The notes under the pieces: model-generated | The model's database searches: none | What the model saw: the letters and a program-made list of their open reading frames with translations, nothing else | Told to the model about the DNA's origin: nothing | In this document: positions 1-6,489 of the stretch, piece after piece | Numbering within the stretch: position 1 is the first letter of the stretch | Layout: each line of letters starts with the position of its first letter | Source: an uncultured Eubacteriales bacterium | GTDB taxonomy: Bacteria > Bacillota > Clostridia > Oscillospirales > Ruminococcaceae | Direction: 5' to 3' | Assembly (NCBI GenBank): GCA_902493155.1 | Contig: CABUOE010000064.1 | Location: 1 to 11,057 of the forward strand | Length of the DNA stretch: 11,057 nucleotides | Translations under genes and position numbers: made by a program

Positions 1-2
1 TA

Positions 3-31
3 TAGGGGCCGACGTGGACGTCGAGCCCCTA
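3..31. repeat. GC-rich palindrome at window edge
   Basis: Arms TAGGGGC (3-9) and GCCCCTA (25-31) are perfect reverse complements. An inner stem GACGT/ACGTC (11-15 with 18-22) plus the pair C10-G23 almost closes the hairpin, leaving A24 bulged. Only a weak T-rich stretch follows, so it is a poor intrinsic terminator, although it could end an upstream gene outside the window. Short palindromes with a TAGGGGC edge are, from memory, common dispersed repeats in Clostridia; that identification is inference. Confidence 0.5.
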
Positions 32-65
32 CATTTCTGTTTGCAGCGTATAAATTATTTTCCCC

Positions 66-107
66 TTTACATCTGCCTTCCGAGTTTGGCTTTTAGGAAG
101 ATGTAAA
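66..107. repeat. Imperfect inverted repeat upstream of yicC
   Basis: TTTACATC (66-73) is the exact reverse complement of GATGTAAA (100-107). Inside it, TTCC (78-81) can pair with GGAA (96-99), leaving a four-base bulge at 74-77 and a 14-base loop. It lies about 60 bases upstream of the proposed yicC -10 element, so it could be an operator or part of an upstream transcript. No known operator consensus is recognised. Confidence 0.35.
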
Positions 108-142
108 TAATGTGTGAACTATATGAATGAAAAATTAATATT

Positions 143-173
143 TTGGTTTGGGAGAATCCAAATCTGCTAAAAT
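143..173 (+). promoter_or_regulatory. Probable extended -10 promoter for the yicC operon
   Basis: TAAAAT (168-173) matches five of six bases of the sigma-A -10 consensus and is preceded by TG at 165-166 with one intervening base, giving an extended -10. The best -35 is poor (TTGG at 143-146, spacing about 19), as is tolerated with an extended -10. The surrounding AT-rich patch contrasts with the GC-rich genes. A start near 180 would give a leader of about 60 nt with a small GCGGG/CCCGC hairpin (191-195 with 204-208) and a GAGGT ribosome binding site at 227-231. Confidence 0.45.
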
Positions 174-240
174 AAAACAGTAAAAATCATGCGGGGGCGT
201 CCACCCGCGCAATGCTTAGAAAGGCAGAGGTACTGAAAAG

Positions 241-1062
241 ATGCTCAGAAGTATGACGGGATACGGCCGCGGGCAGGCCGTAGGCGACAAGTGGGATATT
301 TCGGTAGAAATCAAATCGGTCAACCACCGATACTTTGAGTGGTCGTCCAAAATTCCCAAGACGTTCCTCTTTTTAGAAGATAAGCTGAAGGCAAAGGTGC
401 AGGAGACGGTCTCCCGCGGAAAGGTAGAGGCGCTGCTTTCCATTTACACCGTGGGCCAGCAGGACATCCAGGTGGAAGTGAATCAGTCGGTGGCATCGGG
501 GTATGTAAACGCCCTTCGCGCGGCTGCTCCCTCACTGTCATTGGAGGATAACCTGAAGCTTTCCGATTTGCTCCGATTTTCGGATATTTTCACCCTCAAA
601 CGGATGGAGGTGGACGAGGAAGAGCTCTGGGAGGCGGTGTCCGAGGTGGCGCAGACGGCTTTGGACGCTTTTGTGTCCATGAAGGAAACCGAAGGCGAAA
701 AGCTCAAGGAAGATGTGCTGAGCCGCCGGAGCACCATTGAAAAAATGCTCTCCCAGGTGGAAGAGCGGGCGCCAAAACTTCGGGCAGAGTACTACGACAG
801 GCTTTACCAGAAGCTCAAAGAAGTGCTGGAGGACAAAAATATCGACGAGTCGAGGCTTGTAACCGAGGCGGGTATTTTCGCCGACAAGGTGGCCATCGAC
901 GAGGAAACGGTTCGGCTGAGAAGCCATCTCCACCAGTTGGGCGAACTGCTGGAGGGAAGCGAGCCGGTGGGCAGAAAGCTTGACTTCCTCGTGCAGGAAA
1001 TGAACCGGGAAGTGAACACCATCGGTTCCAAGGCACAGGATGTGGCCTGGTCGTCGATATGA
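241..1062 (+). CDS. yicC: YicC/YloC family endoribonuclease, C-terminus frameshifted
   Basis: YicC-family proteins (YloC in Bacillus) are cytoplasmic endoribonucleases involved in RNA turnover. The start is supported by the hallmark N-terminus MLRSMTGYGRG and a GAGGT site nine bases upstream. The body keeps family features: an N-terminal domain of about 150 residues, a helical middle, and the C-terminal DUF1732 region with EMNREVNTIGSKAQD near residues 253-267. After that the frame runs into an unrelated WSSI ending, at 273 residues against about 290 for the family. The expected ending is still present in another frame (1044-1109), so roughly 10 bases seem to have been lost near 1036-1046. 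This removes the conserved terminal helix. It may be a real, partly disabled allele or an assembly fault. It is the first gene of the cluster, followed by an 87-base gap after the displaced tail and then remA. Confidence 0.9.
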   Translation: MLRSMTGYGRGQAVGDKWDISVEIKSVNHRYFEWSSKIPKTFLFLEDKLKAKVQETVSRGKVEALLSIYTVGQQDIQVEVNQSVASGYVNALRAAAPSLSLEDNLKLSDLLRFSDIFTLKRMEVDEEELWEAVSEVAQTALDAFVSMKETEGEKLKEDVLSRRSTIEKMLSQVEERAPKLRAEYYDRLYQKLKEVLEDKNIDESRLVTEAGIFADKVAIDEETVRLRSHLHQLGELLEGSEPVGRKLDFLVQEMNREVNTIGSKAQDVAWSSI

Positions 1063-1109
1063 AGGCAGAAATCGAAAAAATCAGAGAACAGATTCAAAAC
1101 ATCGAGTAA
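1044..1109 (+). pseudogene. Out-of-frame remnant of the yicC C-terminus
   Basis: Read in the frame starting at 1044, these bases encode a 21-residue tail containing MKAEIEKIREQIQNIE followed by TAA (1107-1109). This matches the near-invariant YicC ending (in E. coli roughly MREQIQNIE). It cannot be reached from the 241 start without a frame change, and no initiation signal precedes it, so it is treated as the detached end of yicC and not as a gene. Between the conserved GCA (SKA) and CTG (LVV) codons there are 11 bases where the family normally has about seven codons. Confidence 0.75.
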
Positions 1110-1116
1110 GAGCGCC

Positions 1117-1138
1117 GTTTGAGAGTAAACTTTCAAAC
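1117..1138 (+). other. Hairpin 1 in the yicC-remA gap
   Basis: GTTTGAGAG (1117-1125) pairs with CTTTCAAAC (1130-1138) over nine positions including one G-T pair, closed by the tetraloop TAAA. No T-tract follows, so it is not a standard intrinsic terminator. It begins seven bases after the out-of-frame yicC TAA, where mRNA-stabilising or processing hairpins often sit. Confidence 0.55.
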
Positions 1139-1145
1139 TGAAGAT

Positions 1146-1182
1146 TGCACTTTTACGGCTCAAATATAGCGGCAAAAGTGCA
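1146..1182 (+). other. Hairpin 2 just upstream of the remA ribosome binding site
   Basis: TGCACTTTT (1146-1154) and AAAAGTGCA (1174-1182) are perfect nine-base complements. An inner GCT/AGC stem (1158-1160 with 1168-1170) encloses a seven-base loop. It ends nine bases before the AAAGGA Shine-Dalgarno (1191-1196) of remA, close enough to influence translation or to mark an RNA processing site. In DNA it could also be a protein-binding palindrome, for example for RemA itself, but nothing in the sequence proves this. Confidence 0.55.
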
Positions 1183-1208
1183 GTTCCCAGAAAGGAATGA
1201 ATATTAAA

Positions 1209-1481
1209 ATGAAACTAATCAACATCGGCTATGGCAACATGGTATCCGCAAACCGCATCATCACCATCGTGAGCCCTGAGTCCGCTCCCATCAAGCGCAT
1301 CATCCAGGAAGCCCGCGACAGCGGCGTTTTGATCGACGCTACCTACGGTCGGAGAACCCGCGCGGTCATCATTATGGACAGCGGCCATGTGGTGCTTTCC
1401 TCCATCCAGCCGGAAACCGTTGCCAACCGCTTTGTTCAGACGGCTGACGTGCCCGACGACGAGGAGCAGGGCGATGAGTAA
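1209..1481 (+). CDS. remA: RemA-family DNA-binding regulator (DUF370)
   Basis: RemA is a small oligomeric DNA-binding protein that in B. subtilis activates biofilm-matrix and osmoprotection genes. The 90-residue product carries the family core LINIGYGN (3-10), SANR (13-16), VSPESAPIKR (21-30) and DATYGRRTRA (43-52). R16, R48 and R49 match B. subtilis R18, R50 and R51, which I recall as needed for DNA binding. The C-terminus is acidic (DVPDDEEQGDE). The ATG at 1209 is preferred because the in-frame ATG at 1197 touches the AAAGGA site (1191-1196) with no spacing, whereas 1209 leaves 12 bases and starts at MKLINIG like homologues. Its last eight bases overlap gmk. Targets in a clostridial host are unknown. 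Confidence 0.93.
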   Translation: MKLINIGYGNMVSANRIITIVSPESAPIKRIIQEARDSGVLIDATYGRRTRAVIIMDSGHVVLSSIQPETVANRFVQTADVPDDEEQGDE

Positions 1482-2085
1482 AGGCGTTCTCGTGGTGTTT
1501 TCCGGGCCCTCTGGCTGCGGCAAGGACACCATCCTCCACCATTATCTGGGCGGCAGGGAGGATGTGTTCCTCTCCATTTCCGCCACCACCCGTTCCCCGC
1601 GGCCCGGGGAAGCGGACGGGGTGGACTACTTCTTTTTAAGCGAGGAGCAGTTCAAGGAAAAAATCGCTCATGACGGCATGCTGGAATACGCCTGCTACTG
1701 CGGCAATTATTACGGCACGCCGCGGGATATCGTCTATGAAAAGCTGAACGCCGGCATCGATGTGATTTTGGAGATCGAAGTGCAGGGGGCTTTGCAGATC
1801 AAAAAGCGCTGCCCCGAAGCGGTGATGATTTTCGTCATGCCGCCCAGCATGGAAGAACTGCGCAGCCGCCTGGTAGGGCGGGGAACCGAGGACATGGAGA
1901 CGGTGGAAAAACGGCTCTTGCAGGCTCAGGAGGAAATGAAGGCCGCTCCCCAGTACGACTTCATCATCGTCAATGATTTGATCGAGCAGGCGGCGGCGGA
2001 TTTGCAGTCGGTGCTTCGCTCCCAGCGGCTCAAAACAGAGAATCAGAAAGAATTTTTAAACGAGGTGTTTCATTATGATGCATAG
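1474..2085 (+). CDS. gmk: Guanylate kinase
   Basis: Cytoplasmic enzyme that phosphorylates GMP (and dGMP) to GDP with ATP, essential for guanine nucleotide supply and for recycling GMP from (p)ppGpp metabolism. The 203-residue product has the P-loop SGPSGCGKDT (10-19), the GMP-binding segment SISATTRSPRPGE (34-46), the EIEVQGA stretch of the core, and the lid RLVGRGTE. The residue after the P-loop lysine is Asp18, where Gly or Ser is usual; Thr19 follows as normal. The ATG at 1474 has GAGGAG (1461-1466) seven bases upstream and lies inside the last codons of remA, implying translational coupling. An in-frame upstream start at 1387 would add 29 non-homologous residues and is rejected. The gene overlaps rpoZ by 11 bases. 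Confidence 0.96.
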   Translation: MSKGVLVVFSGPSGCGKDTILHHYLGGREDVFLSISATTRSPRPGEADGVDYFFLSEEQFKEKIAHDGMLEYACYCGNYYGTPRDIVYEKLNAGIDVILEIEVQGALQIKKRCPEAVMIFVMPPSMEELRSRLVGRGTEDMETVEKRLLQAQEEMKAAPQYDFIIVNDLIEQAAADLQSVLRSQRLKTENQKEFLNEVFHYDA

Positions 2086-2335
2086 ACCTTCCGTACCGGA
2101 ACTGTTGAAACCGGGCCAGAGCTACTATTCTTTGGTGGTGGCAGTGGCAAAACGCGCCCGCGAAATCGCCCAGCAGGCCGACGACAACGGCGACATTCTG
2201 CTGGAAAAGCCGGTTAAACTGGCGGTGGACGATTTCTCCAAGGGAAAATATAAGCTGGTGGAGAGCGACGACATCGGCGTCATCCACGACCGCCGGATCA
2301 GCCATGTCGATTCGATGGATCTGGACGAGGATTAA
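2075..2335 (+). CDS. rpoZ: RNA polymerase omega subunit
   Basis: Omega is the small subunit that wraps the beta-prime C-terminus and assists assembly and stability of core RNA polymerase. The 86-residue product shows the family opening RPSVPELLKPGQSYYSLV and the signature VAVAKRAREIAQQA (residues 22-35), with a charged acidic C-terminus. The start ATG at 2075 (a second ATG follows at 2078) has GAGGTG (2062-2067) seven bases upstream and lies within the end of gmk, a pairing conserved in Firmicutes. A 35-base gap containing the priA ribosome binding site follows. Confidence 0.95.
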   Translation: MMHRPSVPELLKPGQSYYSLVVAVAKRAREIAQQADDNGDILLEKPVKLAVDDFSKGKYKLVESDDIGVIHDRRISHVDSMDLDED

Positions 2336-2370
2336 AAGAATATACAAAGCCGTTTAAAGGGGGAGTAAGG

Positions 2371-4824
2371 GTGGAACTGATTGCAGATGTTGCGGTAGAG
2401 TCCGCCCTTTTCCATTTTGACCAGCTTTACAGCTACCGGGTGCCAGGGGAATTCGCGGGGCGGATCATCCGCGGGATGCGGGTGCTGGTACCCTATGGCC
2501 GGGCCAACCGCCCGGTCCAGGGAATGGTGTTTCATCTGGAGGAGCGTCAGCCGCCGGACGGGGTGCGCCTCAAATCGGTGGAGGCGGTGCTGGACGATGA
2601 ACCGGTTCTCGACGAAGAGGGCTTTCAGTTGGCTCAGTACATGGCGGATACCACCTTTTGCAGCTATTATGACGCCATCCGGTGTATGCTGCCGGTGGGG
2701 CTTTCGGTGTCGGCTAAGGTGGAATACCTGCCGGTTAGAAAACTCAGTGAAGCGGAACGGGACGCCTTATCCGAGGACGAGCAGGCGTTTTTGACAGGAC
2801 TGGAGAAGTTGTCCGGTCCCCGGGAAACAGAGCTGTTTTTCTGGGGCAAAAACGGCGCTGTGAACCGGAGAATCGCCGACGCTTTGGCGGAAAAAGGGAT
2901 TCTTCGGAAGGAAAACCTTTTGAGCCGCAAGGTGGGAGACAAGAATCAGAAAATGGTCCGCGTCTGTGAGGGCGTCGATCCGGAGGCCCTTTCCTGTACG
3001 CCAAAGCAGCAGGAAGTGCTCAATGTTTTGCAGGCGGTGGGCGCGGCGGCGGAAAAGGAGCTTTGCTACCACGCCGGCGTCACCGATGCAGTGGTGAAAG
3101 CCCTTGAAAAAAAGGGCGTTGTCGAGTATTTTTACCGGGAGGTCTACCGCCGCCCCAAAGAGGCGGAATGGGGGGCTCCCCCGGAGGATTTCACCCTGTC
3201 CGACAAGCAGCGGGAAGTTTTTCAGGGCCTTTTGTCGTTGTATCAGGAGAACGTCCCTCATGCGGCGCTGCTGTTTGGAGTCACCGGTTCCGGCAAAACT
3301 CAGGTGTTCATCGAGTTGATTCGGGCGGCCTTAAAAGACCAAAAACAGGTGATTCTGCTGGTGCCGGAGATTTCACTGACACCGCAAATGCTCCAGAAAT
3401 TCCGAGGCTATTTCGGGGACGACGTGGCGGTGATGCACTCGAGCCTTTCGCTGGGCGAGCGGCTGGACGAATATAAGCGGGTGAAGAGCGGCGAAGCAAA
3501 AATCGTCATCGGCACCCGGAGCAGCGTCTTTGCCCCGGCGAAAAATTTAGGGCTGATTATCATGGATGAAGAAGGGGAACACTCCTATAAATCCGACATG
3601 ACGCCCCGATACCACGCGCGGGATATTGCAAAGTTCCGCTGTGTAAAGCATAACGCTTTACTGCTTATGGCGTCGGCCACGCCCAGCCTTGAAAGCTACT
3701 ACTACGCCAAGACCGGCCGGTATCAGCTTTTCACTTTAAACGAGCGGTACGGGAGGGCTGCCCTGCCCGACGTCCGCATCGTGGATATGCGGGTCGAGGA
3801 GCAAAACTACAACTTTTCGCCTTTAAGCGATGAGTTTTCCGAGGCGCTTCTCGAGAATTTTAACAAGCGTGAACAGTCTATCGTCCTCATCAACCGGCGG
3901 GGCTACTCCACCTTCGGCATCTGCATCGACTGCGGGGAGGCGGTCAAATGCCCCAACTGCAGCATCACCCTTACCTACCATAAGGTAAACGGCTACTTTA
4001 TGTGCCATTACTGCGGCTATTCCCAGCGGCTTCAGGTTCCCTGTGCGTCCTGCGGCTCCAAGCACATAAAGCTCATGGGGGCGGGAACCCAGAAGATCGA
4101 GGACCTCATCAAGAGCCGTATTCCGGGGGCGAAAATCCTTAGGATGGATACTGACACCACCTATTCCCGCTATGCTTACGAGGAGAAGTTTACCGGGTTC
4201 GAGCAGGGGGAGTACGACATCATGATCGGCACCCAGATGGTGGCGAAGGGGCTCAATTTCCCCAATGTGACGCTGGTAGGCGTGTTAAACGGCGACCAGT
4301 ATCTCTATTCTAACGATTACCGCTGCGGGGAAAAGACCTTTTCCCTTATCACCCAGGTGGTGGGGAGAAGCGGGCGGTACGAAAAAAAGGGAAGCGCTTA
4401 CATTCAGACTGTGTCGCCGGACAATTCGGTCATCATCAGCGCGGCGAAACAGGATTACGAAGCCTTCTACCGGGAGGAAATCGCCATTCGGAAGGCCGCC
4501 TTGCAGCCGCCCTTCTGCGATTTGATGGCGGTGTGCTTCTCCGGGTTGGACGAGGCGGGTGTCAAACAGTCCGCCGACGGGTTTTACGCCCTGTTGCGGC
4601 AGGAAATCCTGGGGCAGAAGGAGAAGCTTCCGGTGGTGCTGTTGGGCGTTACTCAGGCGGGCATCTACAGGCTCAACGGCAAATACCGTTACCGCATTGT
4701 GCTAAAATGTAAAAACAACCGGAAATTCCGGGATTTGGTGAGACGGGCGGTGGCAAAAGCCTCCCGCAGCCGGATTTTCGGCAAAAATACCGTAACCATC
4801 GACTTTAACGGGGAAATCAACTGA
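2371..4824 (+). CDS. priA: Primosomal replication-restart helicase PriA
   Basis: PriA recognises stalled forks and D-loops and reloads the replicative helicase. The 817-residue product has an N-terminal DNA-binding part (about 1-110), a winged-helix region (to about 200), then superfamily 2 helicase motifs: Walker A GVTGSGKT (303-310), VPEISLTPQ (331-339), GTRSSVFAP (381-389), DEEG (399-402), ASATPS (434-439), GTQMVAKGLNF (620-630) and QVVGRSGR (662-669). Eight cysteines (518, 521, 527, 530, 545, 548, 558, 561) form the two zinc sites typical of PriA. Motif II reads DEEG where many PriA proteins have DEEH. The start is GTG with a very strong AAAGGGGGAG (2356-2365) five bases upstream; no better start lies nearby. 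The length is close to that of Bacillus PriA (about 805). coaBC is not present upstream. Confidence 0.96.
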   Translation: MELIADVAVESALFHFDQLYSYRVPGEFAGRIIRGMRVLVPYGRANRPVQGMVFHLEERQPPDGVRLKSVEAVLDDEPVLDEEGFQLAQYMADTTFCSYYDAIRCMLPVGLSVSAKVEYLPVRKLSEAERDALSEDEQAFLTGLEKLSGPRETELFFWGKNGAVNRRIADALAEKGILRKENLLSRKVGDKNQKMVRVCEGVDPEALSCTPKQQEVLNVLQAVGAAAEKELCYHAGVTDAVVKALEKKGVVEYFYREVYRRPKEAEWGAPPEDFTLSDKQREVFQGLLSLYQENVPHAALLFGVTGSGKTQVFIELIRAALKDQKQVILLVPEISLTPQMLQKFRGYFGDDVAVMHSSLSLGERLDEYKRVKSGEAKIVIGTRSSVFAPAKNLGLIIMDEEGEHSYKSDMTPRYHARDIAKFRCVKHNALLLMASATPSLESYYYAKTGRYQLFTLNERYGRAALPDVRIVDMRVEEQNYNFSPLSDEFSEALLENFNKREQSIVLINRRGYSTFGICIDCGEAVKCPNCSITLTYHKVNGYFMCHYCGYSQRLQVPCASCGSKHIKLMGAGTQKIEDLIKSRIPGAKILRMDTDTTYSRYAYEEKFTGFEQGEYDIMIGTQMVAKGLNFPNVTLVGVLNGDQYLYSNDYRCGEKTFSLITQVVGRSGRYEKKGSAYIQTVSPDNSVIISAAKQDYEAFYREEIAIRKAALQPPFCDLMAVCFSGLDEAGVKQSADGFYALLRQEILGQKEKLPVVLLGVTQAGIYRLNGKYRYRIVLKCKNNRKFRDLVRRAVAKASRSRIFGKNTVTIDFNGEIN

Positions 4825-4932
4825 TTTTTTACCCGTTTGCATCAAAAGAAGCCTTTTTGACCACTATTGATTGGAATTATTTGGAAAAAACAGCTCTTTT
4901 CACAGGGCGATAGGATAAAAGGAGGAACCATT
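4825..4932. other. priA-def gap, AT-rich, weak hairpin
   Basis: This 108-base gap holds TCAAAAG (4842-4848) opposite CTTTTTGA (4853-4860), a small hairpin with one bulged T. TTGACC (4857-4862) resembles a -35 box, but no convincing -10 lies 16-18 bases downstream (only TATTTG at 15). The def ribosome binding site AAAAGGAGG ends the gap. A promoter or terminator here is possible but not supported well enough to call. Confidence 0.3.
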
Positions 4933-5436
4933 GTGGCGCTGAGAGAAGTTATTACCGAGAAAGACGAAACTTTGAGAAAAAAATCGAGACCGGTGGAGAA
5001 TTTCGACCCGAAACTCCACCAGCTTTTAGACGATATGGCCCAAACCATGTATAAATATGAGGGCGTCGGCCTGGCTGCGGTGCAGGTCGGGGTGCTCAAA
5101 CGGGCAATCGTCATCGACGTGGGCGAGGGCATCATCGAGCTTATCAACCCGGAAATCGTAAAGGCCACCGGCAGTCAGGAGGACTCGGAAGGGTGTTTGT
5201 CCTGTCCGGGGGAATACGCCATCGTCGAGCGGCCCGACCGGGTGGAAGTGAGAGCCTTTGACCGGAATGGCAAGGAGTTTACTAAAACGGGAACCGGGCT
5301 GCTTGCCCGGGCGTTCTGTCACGAAATCGACCATCTGGACGGCATCATCTTCAAGGACAAGGCAAAAGAGATGCAGACCCCGGTGGAAAAGCCCATTCGC
5401 AGAAAGATCTCGGTGCGGAGGAAGCAAAACGGCTGA
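4933..5436 (+). CDS. def: Peptide deformylase
   Basis: Metal-dependent hydrolase that removes the N-formyl group from nascent proteins at the ribosome, the counterpart of fmt downstream. The 167-residue product carries motif 1 GVGLAAVQVG (44-53), motif 2 EGCLS (86-90, metal ligand C88) and motif 3 HEIDH (130-134, ligands H130 and H134, catalytic E131). Motif 1 has Val50 where Pro or Asn is more usual, which should be tolerated since Gln51 is kept. The GTG start at 4933 has GGAGG (4921-4925) seven bases upstream and gives MALREVITEKDE, as in homologues; extending to 4867 would add 22 unrelated residues. It is followed by a 101-base gap before fmt. Confidence 0.96.
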   Translation: MALREVITEKDETLRKKSRPVENFDPKLHQLLDDMAQTMYKYEGVGLAAVQVGVLKRAIVIDVGEGIIELINPEIVKATGSQEDSEGCLSCPGEYAIVERPDRVEVRAFDRNGKEFTKTGTGLLARAFCHEIDHLDGIIFKDKAKEMQTPVEKPIRRKISVRRKQNG

Positions 5437-5573
5437 TCCAATTGTCCGAAAGACGGATATCATTTTCCGGGGAGGCCGGAGTTTGCGCCGCAAACGGATG
5501 ATTGAGTCCAATTACATCGAAAGGGAATCGAAGATATATGAAGATTGTATTTATGGGGACACCGGAGTTTGCG
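5434..5573 (+). repeat. Possible decayed tandem duplication of the fmt start region
   Basis: Segments 5434-5487 and 5503-5573 share anchors in the same order: TGA(G)TCCAATT, CGAAAG, GATAT, GGGGA and then CCGGAGTTTGCG (5476-5487 and 5562-5573, 12 of 12). The last 19 bases (5469-5487 against 5555-5573) agree at 17 positions. The second copy is the real fmt start, where these bases encode MGTPEFA; the first reads PGRPEFA in the matching frame and has no start codon. The middle aligns only with gaps totalling about 17 bases, so homology is suggested, not proven. Confidence 0.35.
5466..5495. repeat. Two abutting palindromes in the def-fmt gap
   Basis: TCCGG (5466-5470) and CCGGA (5476-5480) flank a GGAGG loop. 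Immediately next to it, GTTTGCG (5481-5487) and CGCAAAC (5489-5495) form a perfect 15-base palindrome with a single central base. As RNA this is two consecutive small hairpins; as DNA the second is operator-like. There is no T-tract. The exposed GGAGG resembles a Shine-Dalgarno, but no plausible gene follows it. Confidence 0.5.
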
Positions 5574-6458
5574 GTGCCTTGCCTCGACGCTCTCATCCAA
5601 AACGGGTATGAGGTGACGGGGGTGTTTACCCAGCCGGATAAGCCCAAGGGAAGAGGTTATAAGCTGACCCCACCGCCTGTAAAGGAACTTGCTGTACAGC
5701 ATAATATACCGGTTTTCCAGCCGGCGACCCTGAAAAACGGGGAAGCGCTGGAACAGCTGAAAAGCTGCGCGCCCGACCTTATCATTGTGGTGGCTTACGG
5801 AAAAATTCTGCCTAAGGCGATTTTGGAGCTGCCCTCCTTAGGCTGCATCAACGTCCACGCCTCGCTGCTCCCCAAATACCGGGGGGCGGGGCCTATCCAG
5901 TGGAGCGTTTTAAACGGCGAGAAAGAAACCGGCGTCACCACCATGTACATGGCCGAGGGGCTGGACACCGGGGATATGCTGGAGCGGATTTCCACTCCCA
6001 TTGGAGAGAATGAGACGGCGGATGAACTCCACGACCGGCTTTCCCAGCTGGGGGCCAAAGTGCTGCTTTCCACTGTAGAGAAGGCGGAGCGGGGAGAACT
6101 CTGCCCGGAGCCTCAGGACGATTCCCTGTCCTGCTATGCGCCCATGCTGACAAAGGAATTATCTCTCATCGATTTTCATAAACCGGCGCGGGAAGTGCAT
6201 AATCTCATCAGGGGACTTTCGTCCTGGCCCGCCGCCCATACCATGTATCAGGGCAAACGGCTCAAGGTCTACGAGAGCCGGCTGCTGGAAGGAAAGGGCG
6301 CTCCCGGGGAGCTTCTTGACGAGAAGCGTTTCGTCGTGGCCTGCGGGGACGGGGCTGTCCAGTTTGTTTCGGTCCAGTACGAGGGCGGCAAACGGATGAA
6401 GGCGGAGGATTTTCTCCGGGGCAAGCACCTCCCAAAAGGCGAAATCCTGGGTGAATAA
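5538..6458 (+). CDS. fmt: Methionyl-tRNA formyltransferase
   Basis: Transfers a formyl group from 10-formyl-tetrahydrofolate to initiator Met-tRNA. The 306-residue product opens with MKIVFMGTPEFAVPCL, the standard fold start, and carries the folate and catalytic segment NVHASLLPKYRGAGPI (105-120), with N105, H107 and D143 (in GLDTGD) matching the Asn-His-Asp triad of the family. A C-terminal tRNA-binding domain follows from about residue 205. The ATG at 5538 is chosen because it begins exactly at the family N-terminus; AAGGGA (5521-5526) is 11 bases upstream, a somewhat long spacing. An upstream TTG at 5502 is rejected. Pairing with def is conserved across bacteria; 31 bases separate it from the metallopeptidase gene. 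Confidence 0.96.
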   Translation: MKIVFMGTPEFAVPCLDALIQNGYEVTGVFTQPDKPKGRGYKLTPPPVKELAVQHNIPVFQPATLKNGEALEQLKSCAPDLIIVVAYGKILPKAILELPSLGCINVHASLLPKYRGAGPIQWSVLNGEKETGVTTMYMAEGLDTGDMLERISTPIGENETADELHDRLSQLGAKVLLSTVEKAERGELCPEPQDDSLSCYAPMLTKELSLIDFHKPAREVHNLIRGLSSWPAAHTMYQGKRLKVYESRLLEGKGAPGELLDEKRFVVACGDGAVQFVSVQYEGGKRMKAEDFLRGKHLPKGEILGE

Positions 6459-6489
6459 CCCCCTCAAATAAACGAAGGAGGAAGATTCC

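Noticed and set aside
1145..1170. Promoter TTGCAC ... TATAGC for remA
   Set aside because: The spacing is only 14 bases, both boxes match poorly, and they fall inside the hairpin.
2767..3261. Open frame of 164 codons on the minus strand opposite priA
   Set aside because: It lies fully inside the well-supported priA gene, has no recognisable domain, and reflects GC-biased codons.
4857..4883. TTGACC ... TATTTG as a def promoter
   Set aside because: The -35 match is good, but the -10 matches three of six bases at a 15-base spacing.
4867..4932. Longer def start adding 22 residues
   Set aside because: The extra residues contain the ribosome binding site itself and have no counterpart in deformylases.
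5258..5611. Plus-strand frame bridging the end of def and the start of fmt
   Set aside because: It overlaps both real genes in another frame. Its segment from ATG 5498 could be a leader peptide but lacks a properly spaced ribosome site.
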